Assembly: GCF_025515205.1 (NCBI RefSeq)
Contig: NZ_JAOPFX010000001.1
Location: 124,001-188,000 of the forward strand
DNA from: Microbacterium fluvii
GTDB lineage: Bacteria; Actinomycetota; Actinomycetes; Actinomycetales; Microbacteriaceae
DNA: 64,000 nt
Direction of reading: 5' to 3'
The translations under genes and the position numbers were made by a program. The notes under the pieces are model-generated. The model ran no database searches. It worked only from the letters and a program-made list of their open reading frames with translations, and was not told the DNA's origin. The number at the start of each line of letters is the position of its first letter. Position 1 is the first letter of the stretch. This document shows positions 1 through 11,400 of the stretch, one piece after another.

Positions 1-483
<483 letters not shown>

Positions 484-520
484 GTCATCCCGACGCGGAT
501 GCTGCCCGCATCCGCTCACA

Positions 521-550
521 CGAAGGGCCCCGGTTCGCCGGGGCCCTTCG
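521..550 (+). terminator. Intrinsic terminator of the rpoBC unit
   Basis: A perfect 13-base inverted repeat (CGAAGGGCCCCGG, 521-533, and 538-550) closes on a TTCG tetraloop 37 bases after the rpoC stop. There is only a short T-poor tail, as usual in high-GC actinobacteria. Confidence 0.85.
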
Positions 551-642
551 CCGTTCCCGGACTCACGCCGCGTCGCTGCGCCGTGCGCCGCCGCTCGCGC
601 TTAGCGTGGAGGGAGGACCGGACGACGTGGGGAGGAGGTACC

Positions 643-1257
643 GTGGCGCGCATCGGCGGACGCAGCACCTGGATCGCGCTGCCCGCGGGCCTGCTCTGCG
701 CAGGCGTCGTGGGGGCGCTGCTGTGGCTGGCGGCGCCCATGGTGCCGGTGACCGTCGCATGGGTCGGGGACTCGCTGCGCGCCGCCACCGATCGGGCCGC
801 GCAGACGCCGGCCGACGTCTCCTCCGGCGGCATCGAACCCGGCGGCGGCATCGACTGCCGTGACCTGTACCCGAGCGATCTGTGGACCGAGCTGGTGTGG
901 ACGCCGCAGTCGCTGCTGGCCCAGACGACGGCCGCGCCCACGACGGCCGCGGAGGGCCTCGCCGACGCCCTCGCCCCGGTGGTCGAGCGCACCTGCACGT
1001 GGACGGGCCCTGCCGGAACGATCACCAGCACCCTGGCCCAGGTCGACGGCGACGCGGCGACGGTCGCGCAGGCGACACTGGCCGCCGCGGGGTTCGACTG
1101 CGCCACGACGACCGACCAGCTGGCGTGCACCCGATCGCGCGGAGCGGTCAGGGAGGACGACGTCATGCGCGGCGGGCTGTGGCTGTCGAGCGTGCAGACC
1201 GGCTGGCAGCCCGAGGACTACTCCGACCGCCTCACCCGGTTCATCTGGGGCGGGTGA
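643..1257 (+). CDS. Unknown exported or membrane-anchored protein
   Basis: The GTG at 643 is chosen because a strong Shine-Dalgarno sequence (GGAGGAGG, 631-638) lies just upstream; longer in-frame starts would run back into the rpoC terminator. The 204-residue product begins with a basic stretch and one hydrophobic segment (about residues 10-37), then an extracytoplasmic domain with several cysteines (in CRDL, RTCTWTG, FDCATT, ACTRS) that could form two disulfides. No family was recognised. It converges on the lipoprotein gene at 1268-1879 with only 10 bases between stops. That neighbour has a similar size and Cys pattern, so the two may act on the same surface process; this is inference. Confidence 0.75.
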   Translation: MARIGGRSTWIALPAGLLCAGVVGALLWLAAPMVPVTVAWVGDSLRAATDRAAQTPADVSSGGIEPGGGIDCRDLYPSDLWTELVWTPQSLLAQTTAAPTTAAEGLADALAPVVERTCTWTGPAGTITSTLAQVDGDAATVAQATLAAAGFDCATTTDQLACTRSRGAVREDDVMRGGLWLSSVQTGWQPEDYSDRLTRFIWGG

Positions 1258-1267
1258 CCCCGCCCGC

Positions 1268-1879
1268 TCACCCGAACAGGTGTGCGGCGATCGAGGCCGT
1301 GTAGCCGTCGATCATCATGTTCGAGTACTGCGTGTCGACGAGGGTGTCGTCGCGCCAATAGAGCGTCCGCCCGTCGGTGACCGGATAGGTGTCGTTCTTC
1401 CACGTCTTCTCGCACCGCGTGCCCTCATCGGGCTGGTAGCAGGTGTAGCCGTCGTCGGCGAGGCCGTTGAGCAGGTCGAGGGCATCGCCTCGGTAGACGC
1501 GGCTGATCGTCGTGGTCATCCCGGTGGTGTCGGCGGTCGGATCGCCCCACACGCAGATGAGGGTGCCGTCGGGCTGCACGCCGGTCGGCGAGAAGGCGGG
1601 GTCGTTCAGCGGCACTCCCTCGAGCTGGTCGAGCACGTCGTCGCCGAGGATCGCCCGGCAGTCGGTGGGCAGCGCGCCCGATGTGCTGGACGGGTCGGGA
1701 GTCGGCGTGGCGGTCGCGACGGGCGTCGCCGAGGCGCTCGCAGCCGGTGTCGTCGGGCCGGGCGCGCTCCCTTCGCCCTGGGGCGTCGCGTCGGCGGCGC
1801 AGCCGGTCAGCATCAGCGCGGTCAGGGCGAGCGCCGCAGCGGCCGCGTGCGGCGCGGAGAGGAGGTGAACGCGGGGCAT
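1268..1879 (-). CDS. Unknown lipoprotein
   Basis: The 203-residue product has a signal peptide ending in the lipobox LTGC (Cys about residue 27), a low-complexity Ser/Thr/Pro/Ala linker to about residue 70, and a C-terminal domain with four cysteines (DCRAIL, ICVWGD, TCYQPD, RCEKTW). It should be lipid-anchored on the outer face of the membrane. The family is not recognised; DUF3558-like actinobacterial lipoproteins have a comparable layout. The start codon has no leader: a TATCGT -10 element ends 6 bases before the ATG. Convergent with the gene at 643-1257. Confidence 0.8.
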   Translation of the reverse strand: MPRVHLLSAPHAAAAALALTALMLTGCAADATPQGEGSAPGPTTPAASASATPVATATPTPDPSSTSGALPTDCRAILGDDVLDQLEGVPLNDPAFSPTGVQPDGTLICVWGDPTADTTGMTTTISRVYRGDALDLLNGLADDGYTCYQPDEGTRCEKTWKNDTYPVTDGRTLYWRDDTLVDTQYSNMMIDGYTASIAAHLFG

Positions 1880-1885
1880 GCCGCC

Positions 1886-1891
1886 ACGATA
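1886..1891 (-). promoter_or_regulatory. -10 element of a leaderless promoter
   Basis: On the minus strand TATCGT is followed by 6 bases and then the ATG of the lipoprotein gene, so transcription should begin at the start codon. No clear -35 is seen. Confidence 0.5.
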
Positions 1892-2004
1892 ACGGCCGCC
1901 GCGCGGCGCGAGCCGACACCGCGCGGCGAGGCTTCCGGGTTCGCGCCGACACTCGGGTTACTCTCGCTAGGGCAGGGACCAGCCCTGCGTGAGGAGTGCA
2001 TCCG

Positions 2005-3030
2005 ATGAGTGACCCCACATCGTCGTACGGTGAGCCCGTGGAAGAGAACGCCGACGTGGACGACGTCGTCGGACGCGCCCACGAGGGCCTCGCGGATGCC
2101 GAGGCCGCCGGCCGCGACGCGGTCGAGGGCGACGAGCCTGCCGCGCCGGCGACGACCGCCGAGGGGGAGACCGTCGAGGCCGTGCCCGCCGACGCTGCGC
2201 CCGCCGACGCCGCTCCCGCGGTCGCCGAGCCCGCCGTGACCGAGCCCGACCCGTGGGACTCCGCCGACGCGCAGTCGCTCAGCGTGGAGCCCGCCATCGA
2301 ACCGGCCACCGACGCCGCCGCCGCGACCACGGCCTACGACACCACGAGCGCGTACGACACCACGAGCGCCTACGAGGCCGCCCCCGTCGAGCCCGTCGTC
2401 ACCGCGAGCGAGCCGTTCGCCGAGGCGCCGGTCTACGCCGCGCCCGCCGCCGTCGTGACCCCGCAGCCGATCTTCGTGCAGGCCCCCGAGGCGCCGCGCG
2501 CCCGAGGCAACCGCGCCGCCGCCGGCGCGATCGGCCTGCTCGCCGCGCTCGCGTTCGGCGTGCTCTACCTCGCCGCCGCGCTCGGCTTCGGCGCGATCGA
2601 CGGCACCGTGACCGACGCCAACGTCGTGAGCCAGATCACCGGCATCCTCGCCACCGCGGCGTTCTGGGTGCCCGTCATCGTCTTCTACATCGCGTTCTGG
2701 CTGCTCGGTGCGATCATCAACCGCGGCCGGTGGGGCTCGTGGGTGATCTTCGGACTGCTCGTCGGCTTCGCCAGCTACGGCGGGCACCTGCTCGGCCAGC
2801 TCTTCCAGGCGCCGTTCTGGACGCTCACCGCGAGCGAGGGCGCCGCGCTCATCGACAGCCAGCTGCTCGCGCCGCTCGCGATCGCGGCGCTGGTGATCGG
2901 CCGCGAGCTGACGATCTGGTTCGGCGCGTGGGTCGCCGCGCGCGGCAAGCGCGTCACCGAGCTGAACGTCGAGGCGCGTCGCGAGTACGAGCGCACCCTC
3001 GAGGCGGGGCCGCAGCTCGTCCAGCAGTGA
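2005..3030 (+). CDS. Membrane protein with long acidic Ala/Pro-rich N-terminus
   Basis: ATG 2005 follows GAGGAG (1991-1996). The 341-residue protein has an intracellular low-complexity region to about residue 165, rich in Glu, Asp, Ala and Pro, with a short tandem repeat (AYDTTS twice, then AYE, near residues 110-130). Four predicted membrane helices follow, one being GLLAALAFGVLYLAAALGFG, and the C-terminus is short and basic/acidic. The disordered head followed by four helices is common in actinobacterial membrane proteins of unknown function. The next membrane gene starts 2 bases after the stop, so the two form an operon. Confidence 0.75.
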   Translation: MSDPTSSYGEPVEENADVDDVVGRAHEGLADAEAAGRDAVEGDEPAAPATTAEGETVEAVPADAAPADAAPAVAEPAVTEPDPWDSADAQSLSVEPAIEPATDAAAATTAYDTTSAYDTTSAYEAAPVEPVVTASEPFAEAPVYAAPAAVVTPQPIFVQAPEAPRARGNRAAAGAIGLLAALAFGVLYLAAALGFGAIDGTVTDANVVSQITGILATAAFWVPVIVFYIAFWLLGAIINRGRWGSWVIFGLLVGFASYGGHLLGQLFQAPFWTLTASEGAALIDSQLLAPLAIAALVIGRELTIWFGAWVAARGKRVTELNVEARREYERTLEAGPQLVQQ

Positions 3031-3031
3031 C

Positions 3032-3520
3032 ATGAGCGGCACCGCGTCGGCGCCCGGTGGGCCGGTGCGCCCCGGCGTCACGGTGGCGTTCGCGACGATC
3101 GGGTTCGGCGCCCTCGTGATCGCCGGTCTCGGGCTGGTCTCGCTGGCCCTCGACGAAGACGTCATCGTCGCGCCTGGCCTCGGCCAGACTCCGGGGATCG
3201 TCGCCGTCGGCGTCGCGGTGGCGGTGTTCGCCGTCGGGCTCTGGCTCGCCGTGCGCCGGCCGCAGCCCTCGTACGGGTCGGCACTCGCGGTCGCCCTCGC
3301 CGCGGCGCTGGCCCACCTCGGAGGCCTGTGGATCACCGCCCTCGCGGTCGGGGCCGATCCTGCCGCCGCCACGGCTGCCGTCGGACGCATCGCGACGACC
3401 TGGTTCGGCGCGGTGCTCCTCGGTGCCGCCTTCATCGCGGCCTGGGCCGGCGTCGCCCTCCGCCGCACCCGGTCGTCCCGCCCCCGATGGCCGTGGGAGC
3501 GACGCTCGGACGACGGCTGA
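3032..3520 (+). CDS. Small four-helix membrane protein, unknown
   Basis: ATG 3032 lies two bases after the preceding stop, so translation is probably coupled. The 162 residues contain four hydrophobic segments (about residues 15-38, 47-68, 80-103 and 121-143) and a basic cytoplasmic tail ending in RSSRPRWPWERRSDDG. No catalytic motif is visible. It is a likely partner of the upstream four-helix protein; nothing in the sequence gives a substrate. Confidence 0.7.
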   Translation: MSGTASAPGGPVRPGVTVAFATIGFGALVIAGLGLVSLALDEDVIVAPGLGQTPGIVAVGVAVAVFAVGLWLAVRRPQPSYGSALAVALAAALAHLGGLWITALAVGADPAAATAAVGRIATTWFGAVLLGAAFIAAWAGVALRRTRSSRPRWPWERRSDDG

Positions 3521-3567
3521 GCCGCGCCGCTGCGCGGGAAAAGCGGGCATCGAGCGGATGCGGCGGC

Positions 3568-3573
3568 TACCGT
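3568..3573 (+). promoter_or_regulatory. -10 element of a leaderless promoter
   Basis: TACCGT ends 6 bases before the GTG at 3580. No convincing -35 was found. Confidence 0.45.
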
Positions 3574-3579
3574 GGAGGC

Positions 3580-4236
3580 GTGGAGCGGTCGCTCGAGACC
3601 CAGGTCAGCCAGGCTGTCGATGCCTGGCTGCGCTGGCTGCCGCGCTGGGAGCCCGCGACGCACCGCGGCAGGGTCGCCCCCTGTCGACGCTGCCTCGGCT
3701 CGCCCGTGCTGTCGGCGGCGGGCCTCGGAGCCGACATCCCGCACGGCGTGCAGCACGGCCTCTCGACGCGCATCAAGACGATCATCGACCACGGCGTCGC
3801 CGAGTACACGGCGGTCAACCTGCCGATGCTGCAGGCCGAGCTCGACCAGCAGGCGGCGCGCAACCGCGCGCGCAGCTACCGCCCGAGCGAGGGGCTCGCC
3901 CCGGAGTTCGAGGGGATGCCGCTCGACCCTGAGCCCCTCCCCGGCGCACCGTTCCTGTTCACGGTGGCGGGCATGGCCGAAGAGGCCGACGCCGACGTGC
4001 CCGCCCTGCCGCCGCTGAGCGCCGAGGCCAAGGCGGCGCTGCGGCAGGAGGTGGGCCTGGCCGACGACTACGCGAACATGATCGGGCGCGAGGTGTGCAG
4101 CATCCTGCTGCATCATCGCCTCCGCATCCAGGCCGCCATCGCGGAGTACGTCGAGCCGCAGATCGCCGCGATGCTCGACGAGCTCACCCGCTCGCTCGAC
4201 GCGCCGTTCGACCCGAACGAGCCCACCGGACCGTGA
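3580..4236 (+). CDS. Unknown soluble protein with a CxxC pair
   Basis: GTG 3580 gives 218 residues; it is preferred because the frame upstream has no ribosome-binding site and a TACCGT -10 element ends 6 bases before the GTG. The protein has no membrane segment. Visible features are an early CRRC motif (about residues 32-35), a helical stretch around VNLPMLQAELDQQAARNRAR and a C-terminal helical half. The single CxxC pair could bind metal only with other ligands or as a dimer. The family is not recognised. It lies directly upstream of the kinase operon on the same strand, separated by 97 bases. Confidence 0.65.
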   Translation: MERSLETQVSQAVDAWLRWLPRWEPATHRGRVAPCRRCLGSPVLSAAGLGADIPHGVQHGLSTRIKTIIDHGVAEYTAVNLPMLQAELDQQAARNRARSYRPSEGLAPEFEGMPLDPEPLPGAPFLFTVAGMAEEADADVPALPPLSAEAKAALRQEVGLADDYANMIGREVCSILLHHRLRIQAAIAEYVEPQIAAMLDELTRSLDAPFDPNEPTGP

Positions 4237-4333
4237 CACGCGCCCGCATCCGCCGCGGGTTTTGTTAGCATGGCCGGGCTGTACGTCGGCTCTGGGGAGC
4301 GCCGCCGCACGAGACGATGACCGGAGGTGTCGG

Positions 4334-5467
4334 GTGGCTGCTCGCTTGCCGTCTGCGCCCCCGATCCTGCCCGGACTCACCTACATCCGACCGCTCGGCT
4401 CCGGCGGCTTCGCCGATGTCTTCCTCTACGAGCAGGACATGCCGCGGCGCAACGTCGCCGTCAAGGTGCTGCCGAGCGATGTGCGCGACCCCGAGCTGCG
4501 GCGCATGTTCAACGCCGAGGCCGACGTGCTCGCGCACCTGTCGGCGCACCCCTCGATCGTCACGGTCTATCAGGCGGGCATCTCGGCCGAGGGTCGCCCC
4601 TACATCGTCATGGAGTACTGCCCCGGCTCGCTCGCCCAGCGCTACCGTCTCGAGCGCCTCCCCGTCGCGGAGGTGCTCTCGATCGGGGTGAAGATGGCCG
4701 GAGCGCTCGAGTCGGCCCACCGCGCAGGGCTCGCCCACCGCGACGTCAAGCCCAGCAACATCCTCATCACGACCTTCGGGGCGCCGGTGCTGGCCGACTT
4801 CGGCATCTCGTCGTCGCTTGTTCAGGCCGGCTCCGACGAGGTGCTGGCGATGTCGATCCCATGGAGCGCCCCCGAAGTGGTGGCAGAGGAGTCGCCGGGG
4901 ACCGTGGCCAGCGAGGTGTGGAGCCTGGGCGCGACGGTGTACTCGCTGCTGGCGGGGCACAGCCCGTTCGAGAAGCGCGAGCGCGGCCAGAACGGCAAAG
5001 ACCAGCTGCGCCGCCGCATCGCGAGGGCCGCCTACACCGAGATCGCGCGCACCGACGTGCCGGGCTCGCTGCAGGCCGTGCTGGCCAAGGCCATGAGTCG
5101 CGACCCCGCCCGCCGCTACCCCAGCGCCCGCGAGTTCGCCGATGCGCTGCGCGAAGTGCAGCGCGAGCTCGGCATCACGCCGACGCCGCTCGAGGTGCCG
5201 GAGGACGACTGGGCCCCGGCCTCCGCCGCCGTCGACTTCGACGACCGCACGATGCGCGGCACCGTGCGCAGCCGCGTCGAGCGCGAGTCGCGGCGCAAGA
5301 CCCACGACAGCGGCGTCGCCGGCCTCGCCCGCGACGAAGACACCGACTTCACCGGCCCCGACCGCGTCGGCCGCCGAGCGCTCGGATGGGTGCTGGCCGC
5401 CGCCGCAGCGGTGGTCGTGCTCGCTGTCGTGTGCGTCGTCGTCCTGCTGGCGACCGGGGTGCTGTAG
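4334..5467 (+). CDS. Ser/Thr protein kinase with C-terminal membrane anchor
   Basis: GTG 4334 follows CGGAGG (4322-4327) and gives 377 residues. The kinase domain (about 14-275) is complete: glycine loop GSGGFADV (G22-G25), ATP-anchoring Lys44 in AVKVLP, catalytic loop HRDVKPSN (Asp137), DFG at 155-157 and the SAPEV motif. A linker with basic Thr-rich sites (T306 and T310 in RTMRGTVRSR) leads to one hydrophobic helix at the extreme C-terminus (about 349-375). There is no extracellular PASTA or other sensor domain, unlike PknB. It opens an operon with three FHA-domain proteins, the natural readers of its phosphothreonines. No PP2C-type phosphatase gene is present nearby. Confidence 0.93.
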   Translation: MAARLPSAPPILPGLTYIRPLGSGGFADVFLYEQDMPRRNVAVKVLPSDVRDPELRRMFNAEADVLAHLSAHPSIVTVYQAGISAEGRPYIVMEYCPGSLAQRYRLERLPVAEVLSIGVKMAGALESAHRAGLAHRDVKPSNILITTFGAPVLADFGISSSLVQAGSDEVLAMSIPWSAPEVVAEESPGTVASEVWSLGATVYSLLAGHSPFEKRERGQNGKDQLRRRIARAAYTEIARTDVPGSLQAVLAKAMSRDPARRYPSAREFADALREVQRELGITPTPLEVPEDDWAPASAAVDFDDRTMRGTVRSRVERESRRKTHDSGVAGLARDEDTDFTGPDRVGRRALGWVLAAAAAVVVLAVVCVVVLLATGVL

Positions 5468-8400
5468 TGCGCCGTCGCACGCTCGTCGCGCTGGGGTCTG
5501 CCGTCGCCTCGGCGGCGCTCATCGTCGGCGTGAGCGTCGTGTGGCCGGGGCTCGACGCGCAGGAGACCCCCGAGCGCGACACCGCGGTGTGGGCGGTGCA
5601 GTCGGGCGACGGCCGCCGCTACGCGCGGGTGAACACCGCGATCGGCGAGCTCGACACGGTGCGATCGGTGAGCAATCCGTCGGGCGTCGTGCAGACCGGC
5701 GACGGGGCGTTCCTGTTCTCCGACAGCTACAGCAAGGTCACCCCGATCGATCAGGCACTGCCCGCCGACCTCGACGACGAGGCCCTCAAGGCCTCGCCGT
5801 CGACACCGGCCGGAACCGTCGACGTCGTCACGAGCGGCGACTTCGTGGCCTACCGCACCGACACCGGCACGGTGTACGCGGGCAGGCTGTCGGCCGCGAG
5901 CACGCCGCAGGTCGACCCGTTCGCGTCTGATGACGAAGACGCCCCGCAGTACACCGCCGATGCCATCGCCGTCGACTCCCGCGGCATGCTGTTCGCCTAC
6001 TCGAGCGCCGACGGCGCCGTGCTGCGCTACGACATCGCCGCCTCCGAGGTGCGCGGGCGCGATGCGCTGGAGGGCGCCGAGCTGACCACTCCGGTGATCA
6101 CGGCGGCGGGCGACGACTGGGTGGTCGTCGACGCCGAAGACGGCGAGGTCTGGGTGCGGGGGGCGGATGCCGCCGGCACGGCCGCGACGACGGGCACGGT
6201 CGTCGCGGGCGAGCCCGATCCGGAGGGCGACGAGGTCTACATCGCCGACGAGACCTCGCTCGTGCGCATCGCGGCGGACGGATCGGAGATCGAGACCGTG
6301 TTCGTCGGCGGCACGGGCGGCGCCGTGCTCGGCGTTCCCGCGAAGCCCGTCGTCTTCGACGGTCGCACCTACGCCGCGTGGCTGCCGCAGGGCGGTGGAG
6401 GCGGCACGCTGTGGAGCGAGGACGCGACACCGGTCGAACTCGACTACGGCGGCCTCGAGCTCGGCGACGAGCGCCGGCCCGCGTTCGTGGCCAGCGCCGA
6501 CGCCATCATCCTCAACGAGACCCGCAGCGGCTGGGTGTGGACGGTGCCGGACGGCGCCCTCGTGGCCTCGAGCCAGGACTGGTCGCTCGACGACGCCACC
6601 AATCCCGACACCCAGCCGAGCGAAGAGCAGCTCGAGGTGCAGATCGATCCGAAGCCCCCGATCGCCGTCGACGACGCGTTCGGGGTGCGCGCGGGGAGCC
6701 TCGTGACCCTCCCAGTGCTCATGAACGATCACGACCCGAACCTCGACGTGCTCAGCATCGACCCGGAATCGGTCACGGGCCTGGACCCCGGCTTCGGCAC
6801 GGTCTCGCTCACCGACGACGGGCAGCGGCTCGCGGTGCACGTCGACCCAGGGGCCACCGGATCGGCGAGCTTCGAGTACGTCGTCACCGACGGCACGACC
6901 GACGCGGGGCTTCTCTCCGACGCCGCGACCGTCACCCTGACGGTCGCCCCGGAGTCGGCCGACACGGCGCCGAAGTGGTGCGGGGTCGACGACTGCCTTC
7001 TCGAGTGGCCGCAGCCGGAGGTCGCGCGCGGCGGCACCGTCACCGTCCCGGTGCTCCCGGGGTGGGTCGACCCCGAGGGCGACCCGCTGCTGCTGCTGTC
7101 GGTCGACAACCCGTCGGGCATCGGCAACGTCGCCGCCACACCCACCGGCGAGGTCGTCTATCAGCACAGCGACGACGGCGACGGCGGAGAGCAGCTCATC
7201 GAGCTCGAGGTCACCGTCTCCGACACGCGGGGCGAGACCTCCACCAAGTCGCTCACGGTCCGGGTGAGCCCCGACCCTGCGCTGAGCGTGCAGTCGTTCG
7301 CCGTTGTCGACTCCATCGACGCGGGGCTCACCGTCGACGTCGCACCGCACATCACCGGCACCGCCGGCGCCCTCACCCTCGACACCGCGCGTGTGCTCGA
7401 CGACGCCACGGCCACCGCCACCGTCGTCGGGGGCACGACGTCGTTCGACTTCAGCGCCGAGGAGCCCGGCACCTACCGGGTCTCGTTCACGGTGCGCAGC
7501 GACACCGACGAGCAGACCGGAACCGCGCGGATCACGCTGCTTCCCGCCGACGCGGCGGCGCAGTTGGCGACCTCTCCCGTGGTGGCGTTCGTGCGCCCGC
7601 AGGAGGACGCGACCCTCGACGTGTTCGCGGCCGTCTCCAACCCCACCCGCCGGGTGCTGCTGCTGAGCGACGTCACCTCGTATGCCGCCACCGGCGCGAC
7701 CCTCTCGGTGGATGCCGTGGGCCAGAGCGACCTGCGCGTCTCGGGCACGACCGCGACGGGCGCTGCGGGCCTGCTCGGCACGGTCGACTACCTCGTCAGC
7801 GACGGCACCTCCGACGCGGGCTCGCAGGTGCAGGGCGAGGCGACGGTGTTCCTGCTGCCGGAGGCGCCGGAGCTCTCGCCGATCGCCGTCGACGACACCG
7901 TCGTGGTGCGCGCGGGATCCCAGATCGACATCCCGGTGCTCGACAACGACATCGCGCCCTCCGGAGGAAGGCCCGCGATCAACCCGACGCTGGTCACCTC
8001 GTCGACCGACGAGGCCCTCGCCTTCGCGTCGGGCGACGTCGTGCGCTACCTCGCCCCGAGCGAGCCCGGCCAGTACACCGTCGACTACACGGTGTACACG
8101 ACGGGCACCCCGACGCTGGCCGACACCGCGACGGTGCGCATCACCGTGCTCTCCGACGACGAGAACCGGCCGCCGGTACCGGAGCGGCTGGAGGGCCGCG
8201 TGCTCAGCGGCGCGTCGACGGTCGTCGACTTCGACGGCTTCGGCATGGACCCCGACGGCGACGTCGTGAGCCTGCTGCGCATTCCGGAGCAGCCGGAGGC
8301 CGGCATCGCGTCGATCTCGGCCGACGGCGCGTCGATCGTCTACACGAGCGTCCCCGGCCAGAGCGGTCAGGTCTCGTTCCGCTACGAGGTGGTCGACGCC

Positions 8401-11400
8401 TTCGGTCGTACCGGAACCGGCTCGGTGCGGGTGGGCGTGCTCGACAGCGACGCCAACCCGAGCCCGGTGACCTTCACCGACTACGTGCAGGTGCAGGTCG
8501 GCGAAGAGGGCAAGGTGCGGGTGAGCCCGGTCGCCAACGACGTCGACCCCACGATGGGCGCCCTCACGCTCACGGGCGTGCGCCCCGACCTCCCCTCGAC
8601 GCTCGAGGACGGCGAACCCAATCCCGAATACGAGCGGCTCGCCGCCCGCATCCTCTCCTCCGACGACTCGACGGTCGTCATCGCCGCCGGCACCGAGCCG
8701 ACGACGATGTCGTTCCTCTACGACGTCGAGTCCGATTCGGGCAATACGGGGCGAGGGCTCATCGTGGTCAAGGCGGTCCGGGAGAGCGTGCCCGACTATC
8801 CGGTGGTCTCCGACACGGTGCTCACCGCCGAGACCCGAGACGACTTCCCCCGCGGCGTCGACGTGCTCGCCGGCAAGGTGGCCTGGTCGGGCGGCGAGGT
8901 CTCCGACCTCACGCTCTCGCTGTGGGGCGATCAGGACGGCGTGGTCGTCGACGGTGCGTCGCTTCGGGGCGCCCTGCCCGCCCGCAGCCGCATCGTGCCG
9001 TTCGCCGTCACGGGGGAGGGCGCGTCGGGCGAGGTGACGACCTACGCCTTCCTGCGCATCCCGGGCGATGACGACGTGACGCTGTCGCTGCGCTCCGGCA
9101 CCCCTGCGGTCGCGGTCGACGAGCTGGCCTCGACCACGTTCGACGTCACGAAGCTCATCGCCGGTCCGCGCGACGCCGTGATCGAGGTCGGCGACGCGGT
9201 GCGCGCCTCGGGCGCCCGCGAAGAGGGCGTTTGCACCCTCGAGTCGCGCACCTCGATCCGCTACGACGCGGGCCAGGGCGCGCCCTGGACCGACGCCTGT
9301 CAGGTGCCGGTGCGCATCGCCGGGCAGGAGGACTGGACCTACGTCTCGGTGCCGATCGCGGTGACCGCCCTCGATCCGCAGCCCGAGCTGCGCCCCGCCT
9401 CGCTCACGATCGGTCCGGGCGAGTCGGCCGGATTCGATCTGCGCACCATGACGACGTGGCAGCTCGGCCGCGAGGACTGGGGCGACATCGACTACGCGGT
9501 CGACTACGCAGGCTCCGCCTTCCGCATCGAGCAGTCCGGCTCGACGCTCACCGTCACGGGTGCCGACGATGCGACTCCTGGCGCAGAAGACGTCGCCATG
9601 GTGTCGGTGACGAGCCACGAGGGCGTCGCTCCGGTGCGCCTGATCCTGCGGGTGGGTGCCGCTCCATCGACCCTGCCTCGGGGAGGCTCGGTCACCAAGA
9701 CCTGCTCGCAGTCCGACGGCGGCTCGTGCACCATCTCGGTCGTGGGCGCTTCGGGCGAGGTCAATCCGCTCCCAGGCACCCCGCTGGAGGTCGTCGCGGT
9801 GCAGCCGGCGGGGGCGTGCGTCGGGGTGAGCTTCGCCGTGGCCTCGCCCACGAGCGTCACCGCGTCGTGGACGGACGACGCCCCGGGGGCGACGTGCTCG
9901 GCGACCTTCTCGGTGCGCGACGCGCAGGGCCGCAGCACCAATGCCGAGCGCAACGGCAGGCTGCTGCTCGACCTGCAGGGCTACCCGAAGGCGCCCGCCT
10001 CGGTGGCGCAGTCGGCCTACGCCGACGGGTCGCTCACGCTGCGCGTCTCGCCCGGCCAGGCGTCGCAGGCCTACCCCGCGCTGTCGGGCTTCATCATCCG
10101 CGAGGCCGGCGACGTGGTGGCGCGCTGCACGGCAGACGGCGTGTGCCCCTCGATCGAGTCCGAGAACGGGCAGGAGCGCGAGTTCGAGGCGTTCGCGGTG
10201 AACTCCGTGGGCGAGTCGCGGGCGTCCGTGCGCACGACCGCGTGGGCCTACGACCCGCCCAAGCGCCCGGAGCGGGTCACCGCGAGCCCCGTCGTGTCGT
10301 CGGACGGCGCCGGTGGAGTGGTCGCGCTCGTGATCGACGGAGTGGATGCGGCCCAGACGGGCACCCTGGAGATCTCCAGCCCCGCCGGCGAGACGCTGAA
10401 GGTCAGCGTCGGCCGCGGGCAGACCCGCGTCGACGTGCCCTCGTTCCGGGTCGGCAGCAACTCCTCGACGCGCATCACCGTCACTCCGCTCTCGCGCTTC
10501 GACACCCCGCCGGGGCTGGGCGGCACCGCCTCCGGCGAGACGGCCGTCGTGTGGGGCAACGGCGTGGGTGCACCGCAGGATGTGCGGCTCTCGCTCTCGT
10601 CGCAGGCGAACGACGACGGCACCTCGACGATCAGCGCCACGGTGAGCGCCTCGGTCAACGGCGACGGCTCGCGACTGCGCTACGGGATCGTGCGCGACGA
10701 CCGCGTGTGCGTCGCGAGCTCGTCCTCGGCCACCGCGACCTTCTCGGTGCAAAGCGGCGAGGAGTACGTCTTCCGCGCCTGCGTCGAGTCGGTGATCGAC
10801 AGCACCGTGTTCGGGCGCACCGAGACGACGGCATCGGTGCGCGCCACGCAGAGCACGCGCGCCCCCCGCGGCTACACGTTCGTGGTCGACAGCAGACCCG
10901 ACGTCGCCTCCGGACGCGCCCAGTGGGTCATCCGCGATGAGCCGACCTCGACCGAGCAGCCGCCGAACAACAACCACGCCGAGTTCGGCGGATGGCCGTC
11001 GAGCATCTTCGACGACGCCCCCGGCATCACGGTGCGCTACGTGCACGACTTCTTCTCGGGCTGGCGCACCGACGACGCCGTCGTGACGGCCGCCGCCGGC
11101 AGCGCGCCCTACCAGCTGGCCGCGACGTGGCAGGTCAGCCGCTGTGTCGGAGGCGAAGCCGTCGCCTCGACGGGGTCGTCGCGGTCCGGCACCTTCTCGT
11201 TCGCGTTCGATTACTCCCGCGCCCAATACCGTGATGTCGACGGTGCGGTGCTGGCGGCCGCCGATCCCGCCATCGCGCCGGTGGGAGCCGTGAGCGTATC
11301 CGGCATCCGCGCCACCGTCACCTCCGACGGCGGGTGGGGGCTGGCGGCGGCGTCGGGGGCCGACACCGCGTTCAGCGGCACGTGCGACCCGAACCTCCCC

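Noticed and set aside
1822-4380. An 852-codon minus-strand frame over the small membrane genes
   Set aside because: Low-complexity Arg/Gly/Ala composition with no recognisable domain, opposite three plus-strand genes with membrane helices and ribosome-binding sites.
5116-11226. A 2036-codon open frame on the minus strand
   Set aside because: It is the antisense shadow of the giant exported protein: Arg/His/Gly-rich, without domains, and without a ribosome-binding site. Long antisense frames are a by-product of very high third-position GC.
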